Assembly (NCBI GenBank): GCA_007570785.1
Contig: ML660201.1
Coordinates: forward strand, 41,058,863-41,122,862
Origin: Antilocapra americana
Taxonomy: Eukaryota; Chordata; Mammalia; Artiodactyla; Antilocapridae
DNA: 64,000 nucleotides
Direction of reading: 5' to 3'
The position numbers and the translations under genes are program-made. The notes under the pieces were generated by a model. The model saw only the letters and a program-made list of their open reading frames with translations, did not search any database and was not told the DNA's origin. Shown here piece by piece: positions 36,413-48,867 of the stretch (its first letter is position 1; each line of letters starts with the position of its first letter).

Positions 36413-37629
36413 ATCTGTTGCATGTATCACAGATTGTCTAAAACTCCCATTGGGGTTGTAGCAATATCCCATAAACAAATATATAAATATTTGTGCAGAG
36501 AAATTTTTTTTTACACTTAAGTAGAATATTTAAAGTATATATAAGAAACCTCCTATTGATTTGTGTTAGGTCGTGCCACCAAAGGAGTTTGCTTTAGTTT
36601 TTTTTTTTTTTTTTCATTTTTTGGAGTTTTATTTTTGGATGTTGGAACCACAGATAATGATTATACCTGAAATGGTTTCATTTTATCAAAAATCATGAAA
36701 GCATCAGAATGTCATATACCTTCCTGTACTGTGTATCTGTGTAGGCTTCACTCCTGGCACCCTTACGTTTCTTACTTCCTAAGGAGTGTCCTCAGATTTC
36801 AAGATTATTTTACCCTTTGAAGAAAGTTGATATTGTTTCAACTTAGTCATACAGTTTCTTAAATGAAATGTGATTTTTTAAATTTCTTATTCAAACTTAG
36901 GAAAAAAAACAATACTTGTTGCTATCCTACTTTCTTGCTTCTCCTTGAATTATGTCTTTGGGTCTGCTAAGAAATGCAAAACACAAACTAGTTACTACGT
37001 CAATAAAACAGCTACTAGAATATAAATTATTACATGGAGTCAATAACAAATAATATAGTGAATCTCCTTCATTTTTGTGTTGAGGCACTGTTTTACATGG
37101 ATTACTTTAGAAGGCAATCTACTTGAATTGCGTGTTGTTTCTTGTGCTCTTGAAGCCATGTCTTTGCATGTATACATTTTGGGGTCTTTGGGGAAGCTTG
37201 GATTTTCTGTAGGAGTTACTGGGGCCATAGAGTAGATCTGCACCTCAGTCAAGGTGCAGGAAAATGTACAGAAGAGAAAGGAAAGAGGTTCCAGATTGGA
37301 TAGGTCTTGGCATGGAGCTGATCGGTCTGTGCACTTCATTGGTCAATAGGCAGTTAATTGGTAGCTTCAAGCCAAAACTGTCATTTTGGCCTCAATATGT
37401 AGATATTTTACATTTAAGAAATATCATTTTTAGTTGTGTATAGTTTCACTGTGAGTGTAGAAATTTGGATATTTAAATTTTTAAAGCATAAATGTGAACT
37501 ATGCCTTAATTGAAGGTTGACTTGTATAATACTTGAGGAAACAGCAGTGAATAGCAGTGAACCTAGAACTATGCTGTCTAATACTATACTATATTTGTGT
37601 ATGTCATTACTATATAGTGTAATATATAC

Positions 37630-37990
37630 TATAGAACTGTGCTGTCTGATACTGTAGCCACCAGACACATGGGTCTAATCAAATCTAGATTAATTAAAGT
37701 GCAGTTAAATTTAGACTGTAGCTTCTCAGTCACACTAGCCACTTCTCAGGTATTCAGTAGTCGTATGTGGTTAGAGACTAGTGCATGGGACTGCACAGCT
37801 ATAGGACGTTTCCATGTAGCGCTTGTCTATTGGCCTATTGGGACAAATCCTGCCCTCTGCCTGATTTTGTAAAGTTGTATTAGAACACAACCATACTCTT
37901 TCATCTATGTGTTGTCTTTGGTTGCTTTTGTGCTGAAAGTATTTACTCTCTGGTCCTTTACAGAAAACGTTTGCCATTTATGGCGTTTGA
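37630..37990. mobile_element. Probable hAT-family DNA-transposon relic
   Basis: Contains tagccacttctcaggtattc and ctatttactc-like, gtcctttacagaaaacgtttg motifs found in mammalian Charlie-type nonautonomous elements. Two overlapping relics are likely. Family and strand are uncertain. Confidence 0.4.
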
Positions 37991-38164
37991 TTTCTTGGTA
38001 AGAGGATTGACTGGGAATTTGCATGCCTGGCTTGTCCTCTCTCTAACAGTCTTACTCTGAACAGGGCCAGATTTGCTAACCTCCTTCCTATGAGGACAAG
38101 CTTTTCTTTTTTTTTTTTTTTTATTATTATTTTTTATTATTCTCATCTGACACATGAGAAAGTT

Positions 38165-38495
38165 TAGATAGGTTTTTTTTTTTTTTATTGTTTTTGCCAT
38201 ACATTGTCATGATATCACCATGGGTTTACATATGCTTCCCCTCCGGAACCCCCCTCCCTCCTCCCTCCCCCCCGGGAAATCTCGCTGTACCAGCCCCGAG
38301 CATCAATCCTGGGCTGGCGATTGATTAGACACATGACAATTAACATGCTTCAATGCCCTTCTCCCATATCATCCCACCCTTACCCTCATCCACAAAGTCC
38401 ACGAGTCTATTCTATAAAGTGGTCATTCACACAGCAACAGATTGTATCACAGTTGTCTTACATTGACAGTAATGCTATCACTACTAATAAAGTTA
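38165..38495 (-). mobile_element. Bovine-type L1 3' end fragment, antisense
   Basis: The + strand reads T14 at 38173-38186 (the A tail on the - strand), then ttgccatacattgtcatg and the C-rich tract at 38249-38273, and then caccagccccgagcatcaa-like and caatgcccttctcccat segments. These match the antisense 3' end of ruminant L1 in order, with clear divergence. It is severely 5'-truncated and has no coding sequence. Confidence 0.75.
38249..38273 (-). other. Potential G-quadruplex tract in the bovine L1 3' end
   Basis: The + strand C-runs give, on the - strand, G7-A-GGG-AGGA-GGG-A-G6: four G-runs with loops of 1, 4 and 1. Polypurine G tracts are a known feature of L1 3' UTRs. Confidence 0.7.
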
Positions 38496-39668
38496 CTGTA
38501 ATTGTGTTGCTGTGTGTTAGGTAGAAGGAAACTAAAGACACAAGGCAGTCTGTTGAGATATGGCCCAGGCTTCTTGATATTTCCCGTTCAGAAGGAAAGA
38601 ATGAGAAAAGTCAGCTTAGAAAAGCTTACTATCTTCCTTTCACTGCCTTGTATTGATGAGTGCTCTATTCCCCAGCCTCTTTCTCTTTTCTTATTCTGTC
38701 CCCTCGTATTTTGCATCTCTCAAATTGATGTAGTCCAAATTAGACTATATATATTTCATGAAAAAGACAGTGGTGACATTATATGGATAGCTTCCATCCC
38801 ACATTCAATAATTAAAATGACCCCAAAAAGAGACAGCGCTTTGAAGTAGAAAAAATTATTCTGTATGTGTAGAGAAAGTGAGATGATTTTCTGGTTTTCT
38901 TCTTTGAAGTTGGGAGTGTGAGATTAATGATTATATCAGCTGGAAACATACAAAGAATTTTCTTTTGCCTTTCTTCTTCTTTTAAAATCTTCGTAAATGG
39001 AAATGGAAAGAGTTATCTAATGATATCCATCTCTTAGAGGAAGCAGTTTAGGTTGAAACTAGCTATAATTGTTGGATCACAGGCGAAGGAGTTTTGGCAG
39101 CCCAGTAAAGTATATTAAAGTGATTTTCCTGCTTCTTGGCAAAACAGAGGAAAATAAGAGTCTCCCTACCTAATGTGGGTTAGTGGGTGAATATTCAGTA
39201 GGTAAGATGTTTCCTTGTGCCATACAAGGAAAGAAGTGAGTTTGCATTCCTGTGAAAGGTATGGTTTTCATCCTTGGAAGAGGTTATAAGTGATAGCTCC
39301 TTCCAGGTAGATTCCTGAGTCTTTACTGAATGCACTTGTCAAAGCAGAAGACAACTTTCTCTAGAATGGGAAGAGGCCTGCTGGCATCTCTGGAAAACCT
39401 TTGCCATTAGCTATCTTTGGCTTCTCTTTTAGAATATGGTGAAAGTGACAGATGTCACTGACTCAACAGTTCATCTCCATAAGGGAGACTTTTGCCACCA
39501 TGCAGTTTACATTTGGGAGGTGGTAGGTTGAAAGGTGGGACAAGGTGGGAGGCAAGTTGTCTGGGTTTGTGGCTGTGTGGCTTGGCTCCTGGATAGATTT
39601 GCTTTAACTTGTACAGATGCACAGATGCTCTTTGACATGTGTGCAGTAAATCAGTGGAATAATAATTG

Positions 39669-39686
39669 CACACACACACACACACA
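39669..39686. repeat. (CA)9 microsatellite
   Basis: Perfect CA repeat followed by gagaca. Confidence 0.92.
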
Positions 39687-40300
39687 GAGACACCACATAG
39701 CTCTTAACATAGCATTTTACTTTTTAAAATAGCTTCAAAGAACCCTAATGCCAAGTATCTTATTTTGCTACTTCCCTTGATGTTTCCCACGTACTAATTT
39801 ACCTTTATCGACCAACACATTAATTTCATGTTCATAGAGATAATAATAAATTGACTTTAGTGCCTTGACTTTTATGAATTTCAATGAATAATTGCCAACA
39901 TATCCAGAAATTAGAAAGAAGAAAGGCCTAGCTATTATTTTATCATCTGAAGTAAAATGTGATATGAAAAAGCAGCATTTAGAAGTGGGAGATGTGTGCA
40001 CATGCCTTAATCTCCTCATTTAATCACTGTGACGTAAACAAGACTTAAATTTCTGAGCCTCCACATCTTGACTATAAAACAGCAGCACTGTACCAGCTTG
40101 ATGTGTCCATGTGAGAAATGTTTAGATTCTTCTAAAGGCTTGTAACTATCAGTTGTGTTGACTGTCATCATTGGCTGTGATTTTTATCACTATTGTGTAT
40201 CAGGATATTTGGGGAACACTCCGCCTCACTTCTCCTCTTACCATCCATTCTGTGTGTTCTATCTTTGTGGGTCTCCTTTGAATTTTTGGTGTCTGCTTTT

Positions 40301-40357
40301 ATTGAGTTCAGACTTTTATATTTCAATTGAGTCCAGACTTTTATATTTCAATTGAGT
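40301..40357. repeat. 25-bp tandem duplication
   Basis: Units 40301-40325 and 40326-40350 (attgagt[t/c]cagacttttatatttca) differ at one base. A third partial unit, attgagt, follows. Confidence 0.92.
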
Positions 40358-41257
40358 CACTTTTTTATGTCTTAGAATGATGCAGAGAAATGAAGATACT
40401 ATGAAAATGCCATCTATTTTGTTCTGGCTTCAAATTCAAAGATGTCTTTGTGTTTTCTTGCAAGTACACTTTGCCCCAACCCAGCATGATTCCCAAACTG
40501 CCAAGTATGATGTCTCTTCTGTACGTTTTCTGGAATATATGTTTTATGATAGTGGTATATGATGGTTGCTTTTATACTCATTTCTGTTCCAAGTAGTTAG
40601 GGAAACCTTCTACTGTTCTAGAAGAAAACACTTGGCAACATGTTAATTAAAAAATATATGGGTTTAGTGTTGAGAAGGTGAGAGGCAACACGTGCAGGTT
40701 AGGTTAGTGGCAGCTCCTCGGCAAGGATCCATAACATTTTTGATTTTGGTTTTTAAATGTCATCAATATAAGAAAATGTTGTGCAGTCTGTTGGTTGCTC
40801 CTCAGAAAATTAACCTCAGCACATCCATACTTATATTCACATGCCATAACATATATACTTTCAGGTAGTTTATATATACCCTGAAGCATTTCCAAGAGTC
40901 TCACATTAAAGATCCCTGCCCTATGGATTTCATGAATTTTTCATTCAACGTATATATTTTGAATGACTACTATGTGCCACATTTGGTTCCTGCCTTTATT
41001 GAGTCAACATTATAGTGGATATATGGATATATGATAGAGCTGATCAGAATACCTTGAACACTCATTGAATCCATTATCACTGGTTGGTAATAAGCCCACG
41101 CAAAATCTTAATTGGACTTCATCTCTCTTTGCTTCTTTAAAAGCAGACAAAAGGCAACAAAGAAGCTAGAATTAAATGTTTATCTTCTTTGATGACTGAA
41201 GTATGCAAGCTATAGGAAAATAGCCATTTATATCTCTTTTAAGGCTAACGTTGCTAA

Positions 41258-41375
41258 GGATTCCCTCCTGGTTCAGTGGTAAGGAATTTGCCTGCCAATG
41301 CAGGAGACGTTACTTTGATCCCTAGGTCAGGAAGATCCCCCGAGGAAGGTAATGGTTACCAACTCCAGTATTCCT
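41258..41375 (+). mobile_element. Truncated Bov-tA SINE
   Basis: Contains the head gattccctcctggttcagtgg and the middle tcaggaagatcccccgagg, ending at ctccagtattccta. The BovB-type tail is absent. Confidence 0.88.
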
Positions 41376-41729
41376 AAGGTGATTACACTGTTAATGTTAA
41401 GATTTTATGTTTTGATTTAAACTGATCATCTGGTTCTCCTTGAGAAAAGGAATTATATTTATAGAGTTACAGATTATTTCACGAGTTACTGCATCTACTT
41501 AGAAATGCTTCAGTCAGCTACACTTTAGATAGACTCTCCCCTCAGCTTGTCTGAACAAGCAGCATATTATTTGATAATATTTTATTAGGCATCTATGATA
41601 CACAAGGTGTTGGACAATGTGGGATCCATAATCTCAGAGGATACTGGTCTTGGATTTAGTAATTTAATTACATTGCTGAATGTCTACTAAGTACAAGACA
41701 TGACTGCTCTGCTGACTTTCAAAAGCTGT

Positions 41730-42060
41730 GGCTGTTTTACATGCAATATGTGATTTTAAACTTGACTTACAACTTGTGAATTTGGTGTTGTTGTCCCCCT
41801 TTTTTAATACTAGGAAATAGAGGTTCAGAGAGAATATGTATCTTGCCCAAGGTCACAGAACAGTGAGTGACAGACTTGGGTTCTCAAGTTCTGAAACTCT
41901 TAACTAGAAATCTAGCACTTTTCAAGAGTCCCAGTGGACCAAAGGCTTTCTTTGTGTTAAGGAAGTGATGTACATTATCTCATTTAATACTCATGGCAAA
42001 GGTTATGCCAGATTTTATAATTCTTTATTTAACAGGGAGGTTCACTAGGGATTCAAGAAT
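41730..42060 (-). mobile_element. Antisense MIR-like fragments
   Basis: aggttcagagagaatatgta and tgcccaaggtcacagaacag are a clear antisense MIR core at about 41820-41870. tctcatttaatactcatggc near 41978 suggests a second piece. Confidence 0.65.
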
Positions 42061-42064
42061 GCTT

Positions 42065-45000
42065 ACTAGATACAACCCTGTAGTGTCTATGAATAGGGAT
42101 AAGAATGAATAACTTTGAGATTATAAATTCTTACAGTAATATTGTGGCTATACCAGTAGCACTGTGGGCATATTAATGAGGGATATTGTCCAAACTTTAG
42201 GGAGGATGCCATTTTTATGAAGTCTAGAAGTCCAGCATATTAAGAAGAATTTATTGTATATTATTTAATTTTTATTTCTTTAAAAATGTTTAGGATTGTG
42301 TATATATGTACATATTCATACATGCATTCACCCTTTGTAGGAAAAAAAAAAGGAATGGACAACAGTATCTTACTGTGTTATATTTTTGTTAGAGTCTCAG
42401 GTGATCTTTAAATGGTCTATGGTACACATACTGTACATTTGTAGTATAAAAATTAAATGTATTCTTAATAGAAATGGTGATGATAATTTCTTCAGGGAGG
42501 TTGTGCAAGGTACTAGTGGAGGAGGAAGTGCTTTTTAAGCCCATGGCAGCACTTTTTGTTCCTCTGAGTCATGGATGATTCAGTGTGATAACAACACAAC
42601 TAGTGGGGCTGTCAGTTTTCATGATGAATCATAAAACCAAGCTTTTGACTATGAAAATGTTGTTTTATGGAGAAAAGACACATTTTATGAGTCCTTGTTT
42701 CTGGATTTGTTTCTCATTGAAATGGGTCCTCCACCCCACGTCAAGGTGAGGCCAGGACTCTTGGATATAAAGGTCACCCTGACAAGGAGCTGGGGGTGCT
42801 TTATGGTGTCCAGGGGCTGTGGGACAAGATGCCTTCACATAGGGCTTTGCAAACTGTTCATGTACTTGAGGAACTACTCCTTCTAAACTCATACATGTTG
42901 ACCAAAGGAGTTTTTTAAATGACTGGAAATTGTATTTTCCACAATAGGTAAGATGGGATTTACAACGAGTGCTCCTTTATTTTTAAAAAATAATTGCAGT
43001 TTTCCTTTTTACCTGTTACTCCTGTTGATTGGCAAACAGTAAAGTCCTGTTTATCACTTTAGTCCAGCCTTCAAAGGATAATATTAGAATTTTCCTTTTT
43101 GAGATAGACTTTTGTTTAGTGCCTTCATAATCACTTAAAAGTGAATTGTGTTTTTTTTTTTTTTCAAAAAGTTAGTAGCAAATGATGGAACCAACTTTTA
43201 AGACTGTTAAAACACCCCATTGCCAAATCAGGGTGCATTGTATCACTTTTAAGACTTGCAAGGAATGTCTTTAAAATTAATAAATGAAGGAGGTTGGTGA
43301 AAAAATATACAAAACAAAATCCTGGTGTCACTTGTATTTTTCATTCTAATCCCATCGTTGGCTTCATATTTTAAAATGTTTTTATTTGACCAGGAAAGGT
43401 ATCATTTGAAATTTTTATTGATAGCACTCTTAACTTCAAGAAAAAGACATAAACCTGCAAAGCTATAACTATCATGGTGGCCACAATTGGGAGGTCTGCA
43501 AAACAGTTTATTACCAGTAGGAAAAAAATCTTGGGAACCACAGTCATTATAGGGGTCACCACCTCTGCTATGTGCCTTTTATTTTTTTTCCCCTTTTCAT
43601 TTTGAGGGTATGTATGATGGCAGTGCCAAACTACACACATTCCCCTCCCCTAATGTCTGTGGGCTTTGTTTTGATTCTCTCTTTATTAATGATGTGAAAA
43701 CTTTGGGGTCACACAAAAATGAGCCAGGGTCAGCCTTTGGGGCCCCAGAATGCTGAAAATGTCCTGGTATCTAGCTAGTGAAGACATTGTTTAAAGGAGC
43801 TAGGTTTCACTTGAGATTTTTAGCTGTTCTGCAGATTTTTGATACAGGTAAACTTTGTAAGTCAGCCTCATACTCTTGCTTTCTTAAGGTGAAATAGGAA
43901 AGTCTTGTGGTGGAGGAATTAAAATGTGTCCTGGTTGTTGGCTGCAGTTCTGTGACTTTTTTAGAGGGGGCCTATTAAAGGATAGTACAGGTAGCTACAC
44001 ACATTATTTTATTCCGTAGGTCCAGAGCCCAGTGCTTTTGTTGTCATTGTTCAGGCTTTCAGAAAATGCCACATTTAACACCTTGTTAGTATAAAATTGC
44101 TTTTGACTTCATAAACACAGGTGTTCAGTTTGAATCTTAATCAACTGTGAAATAGGTAGATGTCTAAAAGGAAATTCTATAAATTGTGAACATGACTCTG
44201 TCAGCACACTAAATGGATTAGGAAAATTCATTGTCTGACGTGTAACTGAACACCAGTGTGATGCGTGGACAAGAATTAGTCTTGAAAAGCCAATAAAATG
44301 GAGGGAAAAAGCAGAGCCTAGGAGATGTTGATTGTGTGGGTTCCCCCCACCACAAATGAATGCTGGTGCAGAAGAACTTGGACTTCAGAATGGCTATTTA
44401 GAGGACGGCCAAAAAGGAATACATATGAGCAGACAACACAGGGTTTATAGAGTAAAACCACAAACACCTTATTTTCCATTGTACTAAAATAATGATATTT
44501 TACAGTACCATTTTATATGTAATTCTGCTTTCAATTTTATATTGTTACTGCAGCTCAAATCTCATTATAAATGTTCCAACAAAAATCCCTTTTTAATCAA
44601 AAACTTTCCAATCCTTAGCCCATTGTCAACTTACTTTGAACAACGTATTTTTCTAGTGAAACAAAGGAATTTGGCCCTTCTATCTGAACTCATTGGGATG
44701 TTATTTGAACTGTGTGGCTCAACATGTAATTAAGATAACTGATTCATTTTAATTTCTGTATTACATCCCTTCATAATCTGTATCCATATTTTTGGGGGGA
44801 GCATAGATATACGGGGTAGAGCCCTTTGTATTTCTTTGAAAGAAAAGCAATAGATCAGTAGTGCTTTTTATTTGTGTTTTACGAAAGATGTCTATACTAT
44901 ATTAAGCTGCAATTTAAAGTGACAATAAACAATTAGTTAATCATCTGTGAGAGAGTACATGTCCATGGTGTTACCTACTGATGAATGGTTTGCAGAAAAA

Positions 45001-46730
45001 AAGGAATATATTTATGTCATGTCTGTGGGAAGCTGAAAATTGCCACTTTAGAAAAGGAGATGACAGAATTTAGGAGGAGGAAAATCCAACCGAACTCTCA
45101 CTGACCTCCAAGTTAACTTTCTTTCTTTTTTTTGTTATGAGTTTTATGGAAAACAGAATTTATTAAGTACTTCCATTTTTTTTTTTTTTCCTTTTGGGAT
45201 CACCATTTGGAAATAACCAGTGTGCATTGTGATTAAGTTCTCCCTGACACTGGACCCGCATTTGTAACACTTGCCTCCATTCCTCTGGAAAAAGGATAGC
45301 ATTTGCTGTGGTCGGGCTTCTTTATGTGTGTATTTACATATCAAACCAAAATGTAAAGGGTGAAGTGAAATTGCAGGGCTTCTGCAAGAACCTTTTACCC
45401 ATTCTCATATGAACTTTATTCTTTTTAAATTAAATACAGATATTCATTCTATACAGACATATATTTCACGCTTGTTTTATTTTTTTAAAAAGAAGAGAAT
45501 ACAACTTGAGGTAATAAGTTGTGTAGGGGCAGATCATTTTAACTCTAGATATTTATTTTTTATGGCCAGCATTTCCTTCTTGAAGTGTGTGACATTTATT
45601 TTCTTGGATTTATTTTTTATATTATTTAAAATTTTCAGTATAAGTGATTTATCAAATCCTTATTAATAGAATAATAATCGGCCTCTAAAATACTACTTGG
45701 CAGTTGTTTATTTGAAACTGGGCAGATTGTAAGTTCTGTTAGTAAGATCTTGTGAAATGTGAAGGGAAAAAGAAGACCCAGCTCCTCATTTACTGAGTGT
45801 GACTGCTTAGCTAGTGCCAGCAAAGCTGGGTGTCACAGGGTTGGTTCTCCATAGCTGTGACCATGTTTGGCAGCTCTTGTGAGAGCAGGTGAGGAAAAAG
45901 GGAAATGTATGACTAGGAGAATTGCTTGGGACTGCCAGAGGTCTAGACATTAGGATTTGTCAATGCTTCAACCTCACTCCCATCCAAAGTTGAAAAACGC
46001 ATTTATAGAAAGATCTATGTGAGTTTTAAAGATTTAATTTGGAAAAATTTAGTCATATTTGTTTTTTGCTATGTGTATATGTGTGTGTTGTGTGTGTGTA
46101 GTAGAAGAAACAGAATGCTAAGATATGGAAGCTAGATAAATAACATCATTTTGACAACCTTCTTTGTTGGATCTCCTGTAGATTAAATAAGCCTACTAAA
46201 TTAAATGCCTTCTGTGGGTTAGGTGTAGTGCTAAATGCCAGGAATACAAAAATGAACAAGAGATAAATGTCAGCATTACCACTCGTAATATGATTATTGA
46301 GAAATATTTAAGTTTTTTGTTTTGTATTTCTTTTTGTCCTTGAGTATCCACTAGGGTTGCCTCATGGGAAATTCAGTCCAGTGAACTGTTAGTTGCTTAT
46401 CAGAGCAATCCATAAAGACTTTGGGTGTGTAACAGGGCCTCTGAGTAAGACCATGGAAGTAACTAACTAGAAGGAGAGCTTATCTCTATGCTCAGAGCCT
46501 TTTTCATTTATAGATCTTAAATTTTCAAGTGTCACTTTCTTGGACAAAGTTTATAATGTAGGTTGTGTAGTACACAAAAATACAATCTTATTCCTCAGAG
46601 ACATTGTGTCCTAGTTGAGGTTTTCATTACTGTGCTGCATGCACTTAAGTATTTGTTTTAACCCTTTGTTAATATTTATAAAGAAGGAAAACATCATCAT
46701 AACATAAATTTCTTGAAGAAAGGGATCTTT
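42065..46730. other. Intron DNA, no gene seen
   Basis: Mostly AT-rich unique sequence with T-runs at 43150-43164 and 45178-45190. No coding or repeat match was convincing. Confidence 0.55.
46079..46100. repeat. (GT)n microsatellite, interrupted
   Basis: gtgtgtgttg then tgtgtgtgta. Confidence 0.85.
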
Positions 46731-46734
46731 TAAC

Positions 46735-46815
46735 TTACTCTCTGAAGTATCTGAGCTCTGAGAGTAGTGCCTGGCACAGTGCAGGAACTGCAAAAATATT
46801 TGTTGAATCTATTAT
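46735..46815 (+). mobile_element. L2/MIR-like 3' end
   Basis: gtgcctggcacagtgcagg then aaaatatttgttgaatcta. Confidence 0.5.
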
Positions 46816-47039
46816 TGATCTTTGGCGACACTGGAAGTGTAGTGGGAGGATTAGATGAGATATTGCATCATGGTAGCAATGGAAATATTCCTTTTTAGGT
46901 GATGCTTTAATATTAGTGTTACGAGAAAACATGAATTAACTCTTCTATAACTTTGTTATGGGGAAAATATTCCTAACTATGAATCAAGATCTGATAGTAG
47001 CAAAAATATGTAAGATTGATAAGCTTGATGACATGAAAT

Positions 47040-47900
47040 AAAGAATTTGTGCCTGGCAAAAATTATCATAGAGTAAAAGGCAAGTAACAACTTGGGCAAT
47101 ATACTTGCTAGTTATGCTGCAAAAAGAAGGTTTTTATTTCTAATAAAGTTTTTAAAAACAACCCTAGGGACCAATAACCTACAGAACCAAAGGGTAACAA
47201 TATATAGATAGAATAATGGTCATAATATTATAGGTTATACACAGAAAAATAAGTGTGAGTAGTCCTTAATTTATGATGCTCAACCTGATACATAAGAGAA
47301 ATGCATATTAAAACTACATTGAAAAATGATTGCTCATTTGTTAGATTAGCAAAACTTCCAAGATTTGAGATATATGCTACTTATTGGTGGGGAAAAACTA
47401 CAATACCGTTGCTGTTAGGAATGCAAAATGGTACATCCCCTTTCAGAGAGGAATTTGCCAACATCTAGCAATTCACATAAGTTTGCCTTTGACTCAGAAA
47501 TCCCAATTCTAGGAGTAGATTCCAAAGATACACTGACAAAAATACAAAACAGCCAAGATTTTTCATTACAATATCATCAGTAATAGTAAAAGACTGGAAA
47601 CAACCCTGTCTATCAGAATGGGACTTACTGAGTATATCACTGAGATCCACAAATGGATTACTATGTAGCTGTGTGAAAGATGAAGAATATCTCTATATAT
47701 TGATATGGAGTGACCTGTAGGATATATGGTGAGGTGGGGGGAAAAAAAAGATTGGTGAAAAGTGTATAAAACTACTGTTTACCTTAGAGACTGAAGAAAT
47801 GCACATGTATGTATAAATACCTGTATGAATATATATTTGTTTAGATTTTAAAGAAAATGGTGAAGAAACCATAATACTGAAAAACAAATTTGAGGGGTTT
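47040..47900 (+). mobile_element. Old L1 3' region
   Basis: Diverged L1 3'-end sequence: ggaatgcaaaatggtacatc near 47418, gactcagaaatcccaattc near 47490, agtaaaagactggaaacaac near 47586 and tggattactatgtagctgtg near 47653. No ORF remains. Confidence 0.75.
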
Positions 47901-48643
47901 TGTTACTAGAATGAATGAACATGGAGAGAACTTAGACTTCTTTGAATATAGTTTGTTTTGTAGGTTTTATTTTGAAACTGTGTATTTTATGTAATTAAAA
48001 AGCAAAATTAAAAGGCAATTTCTGAAAAATTAAAGGAAAATGAAACAAATGAACCTATCTACTAAAGTGAGCAGTGGTATCCCCACACAGTGGGGATCTA
48101 TTCCAGGTGACTATAAAATACAGTACTTTGAGTAACATCTCTAGTGAAATACTGTATACTCCCAGACCAAAAAACTACATAGAATCTTAAACTTTTTTCA
48201 GTGATTATATTATTGGTTTTAGTGGATATTATTTATTATAGGAAACTATTTATTCTAAGACAAGTCTGTGCAAAGAATAGGGTAAAACAAATGAGTGTTT
48301 CTGTTTGGCGTCATTAAGAGCTTGGATTTTCAGAACTTGGGAGGAAGAAGATACAGATGTGAGACTGATCAAGTTAAGTAAAAAGACTGTAGTCCTGTGA
48401 TGTGTGTTTTAAAAAACCTATATCAATATATCAATATCTATGTAACTTATCTGTACCTGTTATATCCTAGCTGTGTCCTTGGAAAGTCTTAGAAATAAGG
48501 ATCCATCTCTGGTAGTGACAGCCTTTCCAAGCATCATATTCGCTGTTTTCCCACTAAAGGCTTCTGTGGAAATGGATAAGTCTGTGCCTGGGACAGGAAA
48601 TGGTGAAATCTTGCCGTTTCAGAAAGTAATGAAAAAAACAAAA

Positions 48644-48830
48644 GTTAGTCTCTCAGTCATGTCCGACTCTTTGTGACCCCATGGACCCTAGCCAACCATG
48701 CTCCTCAGTCCATGGGATTTTCCAAGCAAGAATGCTGGAGTGGGTTGCCATTCTCTTCTCCAGGGAATCTTCCTGACCCAGGGTCTCCTGCACTGCAGGC
48801 AGATTCTTTACCACTGAGCTGCCAGGGAAG
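48644..48830 (-). mobile_element. Bov-tA SINE next to a BovB 3' end
   Basis: Antisense, full-length type. The tail tctcagtcatgtccgactc is at 48651 and the head complement (agattctttaccactgagc) is at the right. It lies 37 bp from the BovB copy starting at 48868, in the same orientation. Confidence 0.92.
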
Positions 48831-48867
48831 AGTAAAGAAAGTAGGTAAGCCCTCAAAGATTTATAAA

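Larger units (their letters stand above)
38500..41255. other. Intron DNA, no gene seen
   Basis: Apart from the (CA)9 repeat and the 25-bp duplication, no feature was recognised. Confidence 0.6.

Noticed and set aside
42665..42892. Overlapping open frames on both strands in a GC-richer patch
   Set aside because: Short, no homology recognised, no splice sites that would join them to ERC2.
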